64,000 nt of DNA from Gaiellasilicea sp963761905 (GTDB taxonomy: Bacteria > Actinomycetota > Thermoleophilia > Gaiellales > Gaiellaceae). The stretch is taken from assembly GCA_963761905.1 (NCBI GenBank), contig CAVXIQ010000006.1, positions 620,001-684,000 of the forward strand. The letters are read 5' to 3'. The notes under the pieces are model-generated. The model did not search any database, was not told the origin of the DNA, and saw only the letters and a list, made by a program, of their open reading frames with translations. The stretch's first letter is position 1. The number at the start of each line of letters is the position of its first letter. A program made the translations under genes and the position numbers. Below are positions 16,688 through 25,512 of this stretch, piece by piece.

Positions 16688-18538
16688 TCACACGCGGTCG
16701 ACTTGGGCGGCCTCGAAGAGCTCTTCCCAGCGGCCGAGCAGCGTCTGCAGCTCGTCGCGAGCGGCCTTGTGGGCCGCGAGTGTCGCCACGTCGCTCCAGT
16801 CCTCGGCGAGCTTGCGCTCGAGCTCGGCGAGCTCGGTCTCGCGCTCGTCGATCGCCGTCTCGACCTGCTGGAGCTCGTTCGGCCGCGTCACCGTCGGCGC
16901 CGGCTTCGCAGCCTTCGGCTTCGACTCCTTGACCGGCGGTGGCGGCGCGTCCTCGCCGGAGCGGATCCGTGCGTAGTCGGCCCAGCCGCCGGGGTAGGAG
17001 CGCAGCCGCCCGTCTTCGATCGCGACGATTCGCTCGGCGACGGCGTCGAGCACCGCCCGGTCGTGCGAGACGAGCAGCACCGTCCCGGGAAACGCCTCGA
17101 GCGCCGCCTCGAGCGCCTCGCGGCTCTCCAGGTCGAGGTGGTTCGTCGGCTCGTCGAGGACGAGGAAGTTCGCGCCGGAGGCGACGATCAGCGCGAGCGC
17201 AAGGCGCCGGCGCTCGCCGCCCGACAGCGAGACGACCTTCTTCTCGTGGTCGTCCCAGCCGGAGAAGAGGAAGCGGCCGAGCAGGGCCTGGGCCTGCGCG
17301 CGCTGCAGCCCGGTCGCGCCCATCGCGCACTCGAGCACGCTGCCGCGCTCGTCCAGCTCGACGTCGTGCTGCGAGAAGTACGCCAGCTCGACGCCGTGGC
17401 CGAAGCGGCCGACGCGACCGTGCACGAGCGCCTCGAGCAGCGTCGTCTTGCCGGAGCCGTTCGGGCCGATCAGGGCGACGTGCTCGCCGCGCTCGAGCAC
17501 GAGCTCCGTGTCCTCGAGCAGCTGCTTGTCGCCGGCGGCGAGGTCGATCCGCGGCGCCTCGACGACCGTCCGGCCGCTCCGGGCCGGCTTCAGGAACTCG
17601 AAGCCGAGCGTGCGCCGGCCGGCGCTCGGCGCCTCGACCCGCACCTTCTCGATCCGCGCGATCTGCTTCAGCTTCGCCTGCGCCTGCCGCGACTTCGTCC
17701 CGTAGCGGAACCGCGCGACGAAGCGCTCGAGCCGCTCGATGTCCTCGGCCTGGCGCTCGGCGAACCGCGCCTGCATCGCCAGCCGAGCCGCCTTCTCCTG
17801 CCGCCAGACGTGCCACTTGCCGGGGAAGTAGACGGACTTGCCGCCTTCGAGCTCGAGCACGGCCGTGCCGACCGACTCGAGGAACCAGCGGTCGTGTGCG
17901 ACGAGGACGATCGCGGCGTCGAGCGTCGTCAGCTCCTGCTCGAGCCACTCGATCGAGGCCATGTCGAGATGGTTCGTCGGCTCGTCGAGGAGGAGCAGAT
18001 CCGGCTGACCGGCGAGGGCGCGCGCCAGCGAGGCGCGGGTGAGCTCGCCGCCCGAGAACGTCTCGAGGTCGCGTTCGAGATCCGGGTCGGCGAACCCGAG
18101 GCCGCGAAGGACGCTCGTAGCCCGGTCGCGCCAGCCGTAGCCGCCTGCGTGCTCGAGCCGCGCCTGGGTCTCGCCGTAGCGACGCAGGGTCTCCGGCGTG
18201 TGATCGCCTCCGGCCATCGCCTCCTCGAGGCGGCGGAGCTCCTGCTCGGCGGCGACGAGGTCCGCGGCGCCCGAGAGCGCGTACTCGCGCAGCGTCTGGC
18301 CGTTCAGCCGCGGCGGCCGCTGGTCGTGGAGCGCGACGCGCGCGCCCTTCTCCCAGGCGAGCTCGCCGCCCTGGAGCTCGGTCTCGCCCATCACGGCCCG
18401 CAGCAGCGTCGTCTTGCCTGCGCCGTTCGGCCCGGCCAGCGCCAGCCGGTCGCCGCGCTCCACCTTGAACGAGACGCCGTCGAAGAGCGGGTCGCCGGAG
18501 TGCTCCTTGCGGAGCGAGGAGGCAATGAGAACGGCCAT
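16688..18538 (-). CDS. ABC-F family ATPase
   Basis: The 616-residue cytosolic protein has two ABC cassettes and no membrane segment. The first has Walker A GPNGAGKTTLL, signature FSGGELTRASLA and Walker B LLLLDEPTNHLDM; the second has GPNGSGKTTLL, SLSGGERRRLALA and FLVLDEPTNHLDL. The basic linker between them (about residues 230-300, RFVARFRYGTKSRQAQAKLKQ) is the P-site tRNA interaction motif region of ABC-F factors. The C terminus is a coiled coil. ABC-F proteins act on the ribosome (EttA- or Uup-like) or protect it from antibiotics; which applies is not evident. TACCCT on the minus strand, 6 bases before ATG 18538, suggests a leaderless mRNA. Confidence 0.9.
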   Translation of the reverse strand: MAVLIASSLRKEHSGDPLFDGVSFKVERGDRLALAGPNGAGKTTLLRAVMGETELQGGELAWEKGARVALHDQRPPRLNGQTLREYALSGAADLVAAEQELRRLEEAMAGGDHTPETLRRYGETQARLEHAGGYGWRDRATSVLRGLGFADPDLERDLETFSGGELTRASLARALAGQPDLLLLDEPTNHLDMASIEWLEQELTTLDAAIVLVAHDRWFLESVGTAVLELEGGKSVYFPGKWHVWRQEKAARLAMQARFAERQAEDIERLERFVARFRYGTKSRQAQAKLKQIARIEKVRVEAPSAGRRTLGFEFLKPARSGRTVVEAPRIDLAAGDKQLLEDTELVLERGEHVALIGPNGSGKTTLLEALVHGRVGRFGHGVELAYFSQHDVELDERGSVLECAMGATGLQRAQAQALLGRFLFSGWDDHEKKVVSLSGGERRRLALALIVASGANFLVLDEPTNHLDLESREALEAALEAFPGTVLLVSHDRAVLDAVAERIVAIEDGRLRSYPGGWADYARIRSGEDAPPPPVKESKPKAAKPAPTVTRPNELQQVETAIDERETELAELERKLAEDWSDVATLAAHKAARDELQTLLGRWEELFEAAQVDRV

Positions 18539-18544
18539 GCTGCA

Positions 18545-18550
18545 AGGGTA
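18545..18550 (-). promoter_or_regulatory. -10 element, probable leaderless promoter of the ABC-F gene
   Basis: On the minus strand TACCCT is followed by 6 bases and then the ATG at 18538. No Shine-Dalgarno motif is present. The element lies within the 12 bases separating this gene from the divergent kinase gene, so the -35 region overlaps the kinase coding sequence. Confidence 0.5.
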
Positions 18551-19837
18551 GTGCGAGTCCTGGCCCTCGACATCGGCACGTCCTCGGCTCGAGCACGCGT
18601 CTACGACGAGCGGGCGGAGTGCATCCCAGGTCTCGGGCACCAGGAGCGCTACACGGCGACGCGCGGCCACTCCGGCCGACTCGGCGAGTTCGACGCCGAC
18701 GAGCTGCTCGCGGTGGCGCGCGACGCGCTCGGGCAAGCGCAGCGCGGATCGAAGGAGCCGGTCGATGCGGTCGCGATCTCGTCGTTCTGGCACAGCCTCG
18801 TCTGCGTCGACGCGAGCGGCCGGCCGATCACCCCGCTCCTGACGTGGCGGGAGCTCGACCTCGCCGGCGAGGTGCCGCTCGACTCGGCCGCCGTCCATGC
18901 ACGGACGGGCTGCCCGCTCCACCCGAGCTTCTGGCCGATGAAGATCGCAGGCCTGCAGGCGCGCGGCGTGCGCGCTGCCCGCTACCTCTCCTTCTCCGAT
19001 CTTCTGACGGAGGGGCGCACCAGCCTCTCGATGGCGAGCGGCACCGGTCTGCTGGGACTCGACGGCCGCTGGGACGGCGAGCTGCTGGAGGCGCTGGGCG
19101 TCCGCGAGGAGCAGCTTCCGGAGCTCGCGGACGAGCTCGTGCTCGGCGACGGCGCCGCTGCGAACCTCGGCTCGGGGGCGCTGGGCCGGAAGCGGGCGGC
19201 GCTCACGATCGGAACCTCGGGCGCGCTCCGAACGGTGCACGAGCCGACCGCCCCGCGGCCCGGCCTCTTCCTCTACCGAGTCGACGGCGAGCGCGTCTGC
19301 GAGGGCGGGTCGATCTCCGACGGCGGCAACCTGCTCGACTGGCTCGAGCGGCTCGTCGGACCGGTGGAGACGGCCGGGATGGCGGACGAGGAGGCGCCGC
19401 CGCTCGACTTCCTGTCGCTGCTCGGCGGCGAGCGCAGCCCCGGCTGGAACGCGGCCGCGCGCGGGATCGTCTCGGGCCTCTCGTTCGAGACGACGCCGCG
19501 CGATCTCGTCCGAGCGGCGCTCGAGGGCGTGGCGCATCGGCTGGCCGAGATCGGCGAGCTGCTGCCGGAGGTCGAGGAGATCGTGGGGAGCGGCGGCGCG
19601 CTGCTCGGCAACCCGGACTGGGCGCAGATCCTCGCGGACGTGCTCGAGCGGCCGGTGACGCTCTCGGCCGTCGACGAGGCGTCGGCGCGCGGAGCGGCGG
19701 TCTTCGCGCTCGAGCGGCTTGGAGTCTCACCGCCGCCGGCGCCCCTCGGCCGTCGGTTCGAGCCGCGTCCCGAGCGATTCGAGGCGCATCGCGCCGCCCG
19801 GGAGCGGCAGCGCCGGCTCTACGAGACCGTGACCTGA
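18551..19837 (+). CDS. FGGY-family carbohydrate kinase, probably gluconokinase
   Basis: The 428-residue sugar kinase has the ASKHA fold. LALDIGTSSARARVYD is the phosphate-1 motif and AISSFWHSLVCVD and TWRE lie in the N-terminal domain. LTIGTSGALRTVHEPT and VGSGGALLGNPDWAQILADVLERPV are the phosphate-2 and adenosine motifs. FGGY kinases act on gluconate, xylulose, glycerol and others. Gluconate is favoured because the gene lies beside zwf, gnd and tkt, and GTSGALR is common in gluconokinases, but the substrate is inferred. GTG 18551 is 12 bases from the divergent ABC-F start. Its 3' end overlaps the transketolase gene by 19 bases, tail to tail. Confidence 0.75.
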   Translation: MRVLALDIGTSSARARVYDERAECIPGLGHQERYTATRGHSGRLGEFDADELLAVARDALGQAQRGSKEPVDAVAISSFWHSLVCVDASGRPITPLLTWRELDLAGEVPLDSAAVHARTGCPLHPSFWPMKIAGLQARGVRAARYLSFSDLLTEGRTSLSMASGTGLLGLDGRWDGELLEALGVREEQLPELADELVLGDGAAANLGSGALGRKRAALTIGTSGALRTVHEPTAPRPGLFLYRVDGERVCEGGSISDGGNLLDWLERLVGPVETAGMADEEAPPLDFLSLLGGERSPGWNAAARGIVSGLSFETTPRDLVRAALEGVAHRLAEIGELLPEVEEIVGSGGALLGNPDWAQILADVLERPVTLSAVDEASARGAAVFALERLGVSPPPAPLGRRFEPRPERFEAHRAARERQRRLYETVT

Positions 19838-21663
19838 CTCTCCTCGCGGACGAGCCCGCGGGCCGCCTCCGCGATATGCGCTGCGTCGATCCCGGCAGCG
19901 GCGAGCAGCTCCGCCGGCTTGCCGGAGTGCGGGAGCTCGCGCACAGCGAGCTTGAGGACGCGCGGCCGCTCCTCGACGTCTGCGAGCGCGTCGAGCACGG
20001 CGTCGCCGAGCCCTCCTTCGGGCCGGTGATCCTCGACCGTGACGATCGGCGACGAGATCGCGCGCAGCGTCTCGGCGTCGACGGGCTTGACCGAATAGAG
20101 GTCGATCACTCGCGCCTCGATCCCGTCGCCGGCCAGCGTCTCCGCCGCCTTCAGCGCCTCGTGGAGCGTGATCCCGGCGCCGATCAGGGTGACGTCGTCG
20201 CCCTCGCGCAGCGTCCGCGAGCCGCCGATCGGAAAGTCCTCGTCGGCCGCGTAGAGCACCTCGGTGTCGGCGCGGGTCGTACGGAGGTACGAGATCCCGT
20301 CGAGGTCGGCCATGGCCCGGACGAGCGCTGCGGTCTGGTTGCCGTCGCAGGGGTACAGCACCGTGGACGTGTTGATCGCCCGGAGCGACGCGATGTCCTC
20401 GAGCGCCATCTGGGACGGCCCGTCCTCGCCGATCGAGACCCCGGCGTGCGAGCCGCACAGCTTGATCGTCGCCTGCGAGATCGCGGCCATGCGCACGAAG
20501 TCGTAGGCCCGCGAGAGGAACGCCGCGAACGTGGCGGCGAAGGGCTTCCAGCCGATGATCTGCATCCCCACCGCCGCGCCGACCATTTGCTGCTCCGCGA
20601 TGTACATCTCGAAGTAGCGCTCCGGAAACGCCTTGCCGAAGAACTCCGAGTACGTGGAGTTGTCGACCTCGCCGTCGAGCGCGACGACACGCGGATCCGC
20701 GGCTCCGAGGCCGGCCAGCGCCTCGCCGTAGGCCTTGCGCGTCGCGATCTTCGAGCCGACCTCGTAGCTCGGCTGCTCCGCGCCGCCCGTCTCGAACGTG
20801 TGCGCGGTGCCCTTGGCCGGCGCCGGCACGTCGACCCGGATGTTGCGCACGCCGCCGAGCTCCTGCAGCGCCTCCTCCGCGTCCTCGGCCGACATCGCCT
20901 TCCCGTGCCAGCCCGGCTGATCCTCGATCTTCGAGTAGCCCTTGCCCTTGAGGGTTCGCGCGATCACCGCCGTCGGCTTGCCGGACGTCTGCTCCGCCTC
21001 CTCGTAGGCGCGGTGGATCTCGTCCACGTCGTGCCCGTCGATCGTGATCGCGTGCCAGCCGAAGGCGCGGAATCGATCGGCGTACGTGTCGAGCTCCCAG
21101 CCGTGCCGCGTCTCGCCGCGCTGGCCCAGCCGGTTGACGTCGACGATCGCCGTCAGGTTGTCGAGCCCTTCGAACGACGCGGCGTCGAGCGCCTCCCACA
21201 TCGAGCCCTCCGCCAGCTCGCTGTCGCCGCAGATCACCCAGGTGCGGAAGGGCAGCCGGTCGAGCTTCTTGCCGGCGAGCGCGAGGCCGACGCCGATCGG
21301 GAGGCCCTGACCGAGCGAGCCGGTCGCGACGTCCACCCACGGCAGCACGGGCGTCGGGTGACCCTCCAGCCGCGAGCCGAGCTGGCGGTAGGTCATGAAC
21401 TCCTCTTCCGTGATCGCGCCGGCCGCGCGGAAGAGGCCGTAGACGAGCGGGGACGCATGACCCTTCGAGAAGATCAGGCGGTCGTTGGCGGGGCTCTTCG
21501 GCTGCTCGTAGTCGTAGCGGAAGTGCCCTGCGAGCAGCACGGCTGCGAGGTCGGCCGCCGACATCGACGAAGTCGGATGGCCCGAGCCCGCCTTGGCGCT
21601 CGCCCGCACCGCGTCGACTCTCAGCTGCTGTCCCAGCTCTCGCCAGAGCTCGCGCTCGTCCAT
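19819..21663 (-). CDS. tkt: transketolase
   Basis: This is a thiamine-diphosphate enzyme moving two-carbon units between sugar phosphates. The 614-residue protein is full length for the short single-chain form. The N-terminal domain has GSGHPTSSMSAAD, FSKGHASPLVYGL and the ThDP motif starting GDSELAEGSMWEAL and ending at VDVNRLGQ. The pyrimidine domain has YIAEQQMVGAAVGM and EDGPSQMALEDIA. The C-terminal domain has VEDHRPEGGLGDAV. ATG 21663 has GAGGAG upstream. Tight clustering with rpiB, tal, pgi, gnd and zwf supports a role in the pentose phosphate pathway, although the sequence also resembles transketolases of the two-subunit type in size. Confidence 0.92.
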   Translation of the reverse strand: MDERELWRELGQQLRVDAVRASAKAGSGHPTSSMSAADLAAVLLAGHFRYDYEQPKSPANDRLIFSKGHASPLVYGLFRAAGAITEEEFMTYRQLGSRLEGHPTPVLPWVDVATGSLGQGLPIGVGLALAGKKLDRLPFRTWVICGDSELAEGSMWEALDAASFEGLDNLTAIVDVNRLGQRGETRHGWELDTYADRFRAFGWHAITIDGHDVDEIHRAYEEAEQTSGKPTAVIARTLKGKGYSKIEDQPGWHGKAMSAEDAEEALQELGGVRNIRVDVPAPAKGTAHTFETGGAEQPSYEVGSKIATRKAYGEALAGLGAADPRVVALDGEVDNSTYSEFFGKAFPERYFEMYIAEQQMVGAAVGMQIIGWKPFAATFAAFLSRAYDFVRMAAISQATIKLCGSHAGVSIGEDGPSQMALEDIASLRAINTSTVLYPCDGNQTAALVRAMADLDGISYLRTTRADTEVLYAADEDFPIGGSRTLREGDDVTLIGAGITLHEALKAAETLAGDGIEARVIDLYSVKPVDAETLRAISSPIVTVEDHRPEGGLGDAVLDALADVEERPRVLKLAVRELPHSGKPAELLAAAGIDAAHIAEAARGLVREESQVTVS

Positions 21664-21690
21664 GGTGGGCTCCTCGCTCGTCGTTTGTCG

Positions 21691-21697
21691 TAACGTA
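21691..21697. promoter_or_regulatory. overlapping divergent -10 elements between tkt and rpiB
   Basis: TAACGTA reads as TAACGT on the plus strand, 8 bases before the rpiB ATG at 21705, and as TACGTT on the minus strand, about 28 bases before the tkt ATG. The 41-base gap therefore seems to hold two face-to-face promoters sharing one hexamer region. The rpiB transcript would be leaderless or nearly so, while tkt has a short leader with a GAGGAG site. Confidence 0.45.
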
Positions 21698-21704
21698 GCG
21701 AGCG

Positions 21705-22178
21705 ATGAGGGTCGCGGTCGCATTCGACCATCGGGGGGTCAAGCTGCGCGAGCGCGTGCTCGAGGCGCTCGCCGAGGGTGGGCACGAGCTCGTCGATCTC
21801 GGCACCGACACTGACGCGCCGAAGATCGATTATCCGGACAAGGCGCGCGAGGTCGGCGCCGCGCTCGCGGAGGGGCGGGCCGAGCGCGGGATCTTCGTCT
21901 GCGGCTCGGGTGTCGGAGCCTCCGTCGCGGCCTGCAAGCTCGCCGGAGTCCGGGCGGCGGTCTGTCACGACGCCTACTCGGCGCGCCAAGGCGTCGAGCA
22001 CGACGACGTGAACGTGCTCTGCCTGGGCTCGGAGATCGTCGGCGCCGAGCTGGCCGCCGACCTCGTCGGGACGTTTCTGCAAGCGAGCTTCGACGGAGGC
22101 GAGCGTTATGTCGCGCGCCTGCGCAAGGTCGAGGCGATGGAGAAGGAGCTGAAGCATGGCGAAGTCACGACTGCATGA
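21705..22178 (+). CDS. rpiB: ribose-5-phosphate isomerase B
   Basis: Interconverts ribulose 5-phosphate and ribose 5-phosphate. The 157-residue protein begins MRVAVAFDHRGVKLRERV (the family usually has AxDHAGxxLK), followed by DLGTDTD, DYPDKA and the catalytic-Cys loop FVCGSGVGASVAACK. HDAYSARQGVEHDDVNVLCLG carries the conserved His and Asn. LacA/B-type sugar isomerases share the fold, but the pathway context favours RpiB. The stop lies 23 bases inside the tal gene, so the two are translationally linked. Confidence 0.9.
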   Translation: MRVAVAFDHRGVKLRERVLEALAEGGHELVDLGTDTDAPKIDYPDKAREVGAALAEGRAERGIFVCGSGVGASVAACKLAGVRAAVCHDAYSARQGVEHDDVNVLCLGSEIVGAELAADLVGTFLQASFDGGERYVARLRKVEAMEKELKHGEVTTA

Positions 22179-23262
22179 GCTGAGCGAGCAAGGCGTCAGC
22201 GTCTGGATCGACTCGCTCTCGCGAGAGATGCTGGAGACGGGCGAGCTGGCGCGACTGATGGAGGAGGACGCCGTCGTCGGGGTCACGTCGAACCCGACGA
22301 TCTTTCAGAAGGCGCTCTCGACCGGCGAGTGGTACGACGAGCAGCTGCAGGAGGTCGTGAAGACGGAGGACGACCCGACCGAGATCTTCCTCCAGCTCGC
22401 GATCGAGGACATCAAACGCGCCTGCGACCTGATGCGCCCGGTGTGGGATCGCGGCAAGGGCCTCGACGGCTATGTCTCGCTCGAGGTCGATCCGACGCTC
22501 GCCTACGACCGCGAGCGCACCTTCGAGCAGGCGATGCGCCTGCACGAGGATGTCGACCGGCCCAACCTGTTCGTCAAGATCCCCGCCACCGAGCCCGGCC
22601 TCGGCGCGATCGAGGACTCGATCGCGAAGGGCAAGTCGATCAACATCACGCTGATCTTCTCGCTCGACCGCTACAAGGCCGTCGTCGAGGCCTACCTCCG
22701 CGGGCTCGAGCGGCTCGTCGAGTCAGGCGGCGACCCCGCGCCCGTCGCGTCGGTCGCGAGCTTCTTCGTCTCGCGGGTCGACACCGAGGCCGACCGTCGC
22801 CTCGAGGAGCAGGGGAACACCGAGCTGCAGGGCAAGCTCGCGATCGCGAACGCGAAGCTCGCCTACCAGCACTACCTCGAGGCGTTCTCCGGGCCGCGCT
22901 GGGAGGCGCTCGCCGCCAAGGGCGCGACGAAGCAGCGCTGCCTCTGGGCGTCGACCTCGACGAAGAATCCCGCCTACCGCGACGTGCTCTACGTCGAGGA
23001 GCTGATCGGCCCGGCCACCGTCAACACGATGCCGGCCGAGACGATCGTCGCCTTCCAGGACCACGGCGAGGTCAAGCGCGACTCGCTCACGAGCGACGTG
23101 GAGGGGGCCGAGCGGCTCCTCGTCTCGCTCCGGGAGGCCGGGATCGACTACGACGACGTGACCGACACGCTCGAGCGCGAGGGCGTGCAGAAGTTCGCCG
23201 ACTCGTTCGAGGAGCTGCTCGACGGGATCCGCGCCAAGCGCAGCGAGCTCGCGACGGCATGA
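22156..23262 (+). CDS. tal: transaldolase
   Basis: Transfers the dihydroxyacetone unit between sedoheptulose 7-phosphate and glyceraldehyde 3-phosphate. The 368-residue protein matches the long actinobacterial transaldolases. VVGVTSNPTIFQKAL is the N-terminal family motif, NLFVKIPATEPGLGAIE is the strand with the Schiff-base Lys region, and INITLIFSLDRYKAVVEAYL is the second signature. ASVASFFVSRVDTEADR and LWASTSTKNPAYRDVLYVEELIG complete the core. It begins inside rpiB and its stop overlaps the presumed pgi ATG at 23259. In some Actinobacteria Tal and Pgi occur as one fused protein; here the two lie in the same frame, separated by the single TGA. Confidence 0.92.
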   Translation: MAKSRLHELSEQGVSVWIDSLSREMLETGELARLMEEDAVVGVTSNPTIFQKALSTGEWYDEQLQEVVKTEDDPTEIFLQLAIEDIKRACDLMRPVWDRGKGLDGYVSLEVDPTLAYDRERTFEQAMRLHEDVDRPNLFVKIPATEPGLGAIEDSIAKGKSINITLIFSLDRYKAVVEAYLRGLERLVESGGDPAPVASVASFFVSRVDTEADRRLEEQGNTELQGKLAIANAKLAYQHYLEAFSGPRWEALAAKGATKQRCLWASTSTKNPAYRDVLYVEELIGPATVNTMPAETIVAFQDHGEVKRDSLTSDVEGAERLLVSLREAGIDYDDVTDTLEREGVQKFADSFEELLDGIRAKRSELATA

Positions 23263-24607
23263 GCGTCGCTCGTCGAGCGGATCTGGGCCCACGACGCCTC
23301 CGTCTGGACCGGCGGCGACGAGGATCGCTGGCTCGGCTGGCTCGACGTCGTCGCCCGGATCCGGCCGCAGGTGGACGAGCTGAACGCGTTCGCGGCCGGC
23401 GCGCGCGAGCAGTTCGACCACACGGTGCTGCTCGGCATGGGCGGCTCGAGCCTCGCGCCCGAGGTGCTCCGCCGGGCGTTCGACGTCGAGTCGTTCCACG
23501 TCCTCGACACGACGCATCCGGCCGCGATCCGGCGTCTTGAAGCCAGCCTCGAGCTCGAGCGGACGCTCTTCGTCGTCTCCTCGAAGTCGGGGTCGACCCT
23601 CGAGACGCGTTCGCACCTCGAATATTTCTGGGAGCAGACCGGCGGGCGCGGCGCCCAGTTCGTCGCGATCACCGATCCCGGCTCGGAGCTCGAGCGCGTC
23701 GCGGGCGAGCGTGGCTTCCGGGCCGTCTTCGCCGGCGAGCCGGAGATCGGCGGCCGCTACTCGGCGCTCTCGATGTTCGGGATCGTGCCCGCCGCGCTGC
23801 TGGGCGTCGATCTCGTCCGTTTCCTGGAGCGAGCCGAGGCGATGGTCGAGGCATGTCGCGGCGAGGAGGGAAACCCGGGGCTCGAGCTCGGCCTCCGGCT
23901 GGGCGAGGGCTGGCGCGACGGCCGCGACAAGGTCTGCCTCGACGAGACGCACGACGGGCTTCGGCCTCTGGGCCGAGCAGCTCCTCGCCGAGTCGACCGG
24001 GAAGCAGGGCAAGGGCCTGATCCCGGCGCCAGGCGAGTCGCCCGACGGCCCCGACCGCCAGCGCGGCGAGCTCCGGCTGGACGATCCCTACGACCTCGGC
24101 GCCGAGTTCTACCGCTGGGAGTTCGCGACGGCCGTCGCCGGCCACGTCCTCGAGATCCATCCATTCGACCAGCCCAACGTCCAGGCGGCGAAGGACAAGA
24201 CGAACGAGGTGCTCGCTGCCGGTGAGCCGGACGTCGAGCCACGTGGCTCGCTCGACGAGCTGCTCGCGCAGGCGCGGGACGGCGACTACGTGTGCGTCCA
24301 GGCGTTCATCGATCCGGCGCGCGAGGACGAGCTCGCGCCGCTCCTCGAGCGCGCGCACGCGACCGGCTGCGTCGTCACGTCCGGGCTCGGCCCTCGCTAC
24401 CTCCACTCGACCGGACAGCTCCACAAGGGCGGCCCGAACACGGGCCTCTTCGTCCAGGTCGTCGACGAGACCGGCGTCGAGCTGCCGATTCCGGGGCGGG
24501 AGTTCGGCTTCGCGCGCCTCATCCGCTCGCAGGCCGCGGGCGACCTCGCGGCGCTCGAGGAGAACGGCCGGCGCGTGATCCGACTACGACTGGAGGAGCT
24601 CGCATGA
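23259..24607 (+). CDS. pgi: glucose-6-phosphate isomerase, frame broken at 23.96 kb and probably near its start
   Basis: Interconverts glucose 6-phosphate and fructose 6-phosphate. Family motifs are LLGMGGSSLAPEVLRRAF, VSSKSGSTLETRSH (sugar phosphate loop), GGRYSALSMFG and, after the break, WEFATAVAGHVLEIHPFDQPNVQ with the conserved QAAKDKT. The two halves join if one G is removed from GGG at 23956-23958 (giving GFGLWAEQLL). Upstream, the homologous N terminus (ERIWAHDASVWTGGDED) is in frame with tal just after its TGA and lacks a start codon. An ATG at 23259 overlaps that TGA but needs another one-base deletion near 23265-23272. Restored length is about 448 residues. Confidence 0.8.
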
Positions 24608-25512
24608 AGATCGGGATGGTCGGCCTCGGCCGGATGGGCGCGGGGATGACGGAGCGGCTGGAGCAGGCCGGGCACGAGCTCGCAACCTACGATCCGAACG
24701 TCGAGTCGACGGCGAAGTCGCTCCGCGCGCTCGCCAAGCAGCTCGAGCCGCCGCGGCACGTCTGGGTGATGGTGCCGTCGGGCAAGATCACCGAGGACAC
24801 CGTCCAGAAGCTGCTCGGGATCCTCGAGCCGGGCGACACGATCGTCGACGGCGGCAACTCGAACTTCCGCGACTCGCAGCGCCGCTACAAGGAGGCTCGC
24901 AAGCAGAAGGTCTCGTTCGTCGACGTGGGCGTCTCGGGCGGGATCTGGGGGCTCGAGGTGGGTTTCTGCCTGATGGCCGGCGGCGACAAGGCGCCGGTCA
25001 AGCGGCTCACTCCGATCTTCGAGGCGCTCGCGCCGGAGAACGGCTTCGCCCACGTCGGCGCGTCCGGCGCCGGTCACTTCACGAAGATGGTCCACAACGG
25101 GATCGAGTACGGCCTGATGCAGGCCTACGCCGAGGGGTTCGAGCTGATGTACCACTCGGAGTTCGACCTCGACCTGAGCGAGATCGCAGGGATCTGGCGC
25201 TACGGGTCGGTCGTCCGTTCGTGGCTGCTCGAGCTTCTCTGTGCGGCGATGGAGCAGCACGGCGACCACCTCGACGACATCGCGCCCTACGTCGAGGACT
25301 CCGGCGAGGGGCGCTGGACGATCAACGAGGCCATCCACGAGAACGTGCCTCTTCCCGCGATCACCTCGGCGCTGTTCGCGCGGTTCGCGTCCCGCCGTGA
25401 GATCGACTTCTCCGCCAAGGTGCAGGCGGCGCTGCGCAACCAGTTCGGCGGCCATGCGGTGAAGGCTGTGGAGGAGGCGAAGGCGAGCCCGGATCCCCGG
25501 GCGACCACGTGA
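24604..25512 (+). CDS. gnd: 6-phosphogluconate dehydrogenase, decarboxylating (short type)
   Basis: Oxidises and decarboxylates 6-phosphogluconate to ribulose 5-phosphate. The 302-residue enzyme belongs to the short class (about 300 residues, often NAD-linked) rather than the 470-residue class. MKIGMVGLGRMGAGMTERL is the Rossmann loop, WVMVPSG and DGGNSNFRDSQRR follow, and substrate motifs are GVSGGIWGLEVGFCLMAGG and GHFTKMVHNGIEYGLMQAYAEG, which contains the catalytic Lys. The coenzyme choice is inferred from class only. ATG 24604 overlaps the pgi stop, and its own stop overlaps the zwf GTG (GTGA). Confidence 0.93.
   Translation: MKIGMVGLGRMGAGMTERLEQAGHELATYDPNVESTAKSLRALAKQLEPPRHVWVMVPSGKITEDTVQKLLGILEPGDTIVDGGNSNFRDSQRRYKEARKQKVSFVDVGVSGGIWGLEVGFCLMAGGDKAPVKRLTPIFEALAPENGFAHVGASGAGHFTKMVHNGIEYGLMQAYAEGFELMYHSEFDLDLSEIAGIWRYGSVVRSWLLELLCAAMEQHGDHLDDIAPYVEDSGEGRWTINEAIHENVPLPAITSALFARFASRREIDFSAKVQAALRNQFGGHAVKAVEEAKASPDPRATT

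Noticed and set aside
16688..19537. A 949-residue version of the ABC-F protein
   Set aside because: The extra N terminus is antisense to the kinase gene and low in complexity. The ABC-F motifs begin only after ATG 18538, which follows a good -10 hexamer.
15845..19837. A 1330-residue plus-strand open frame
   Set aside because: Only its last 428 residues (from 18551) are the sugar kinase. The rest is the antisense of the ABC-F and sigma genes and shows no protein-like conservation.
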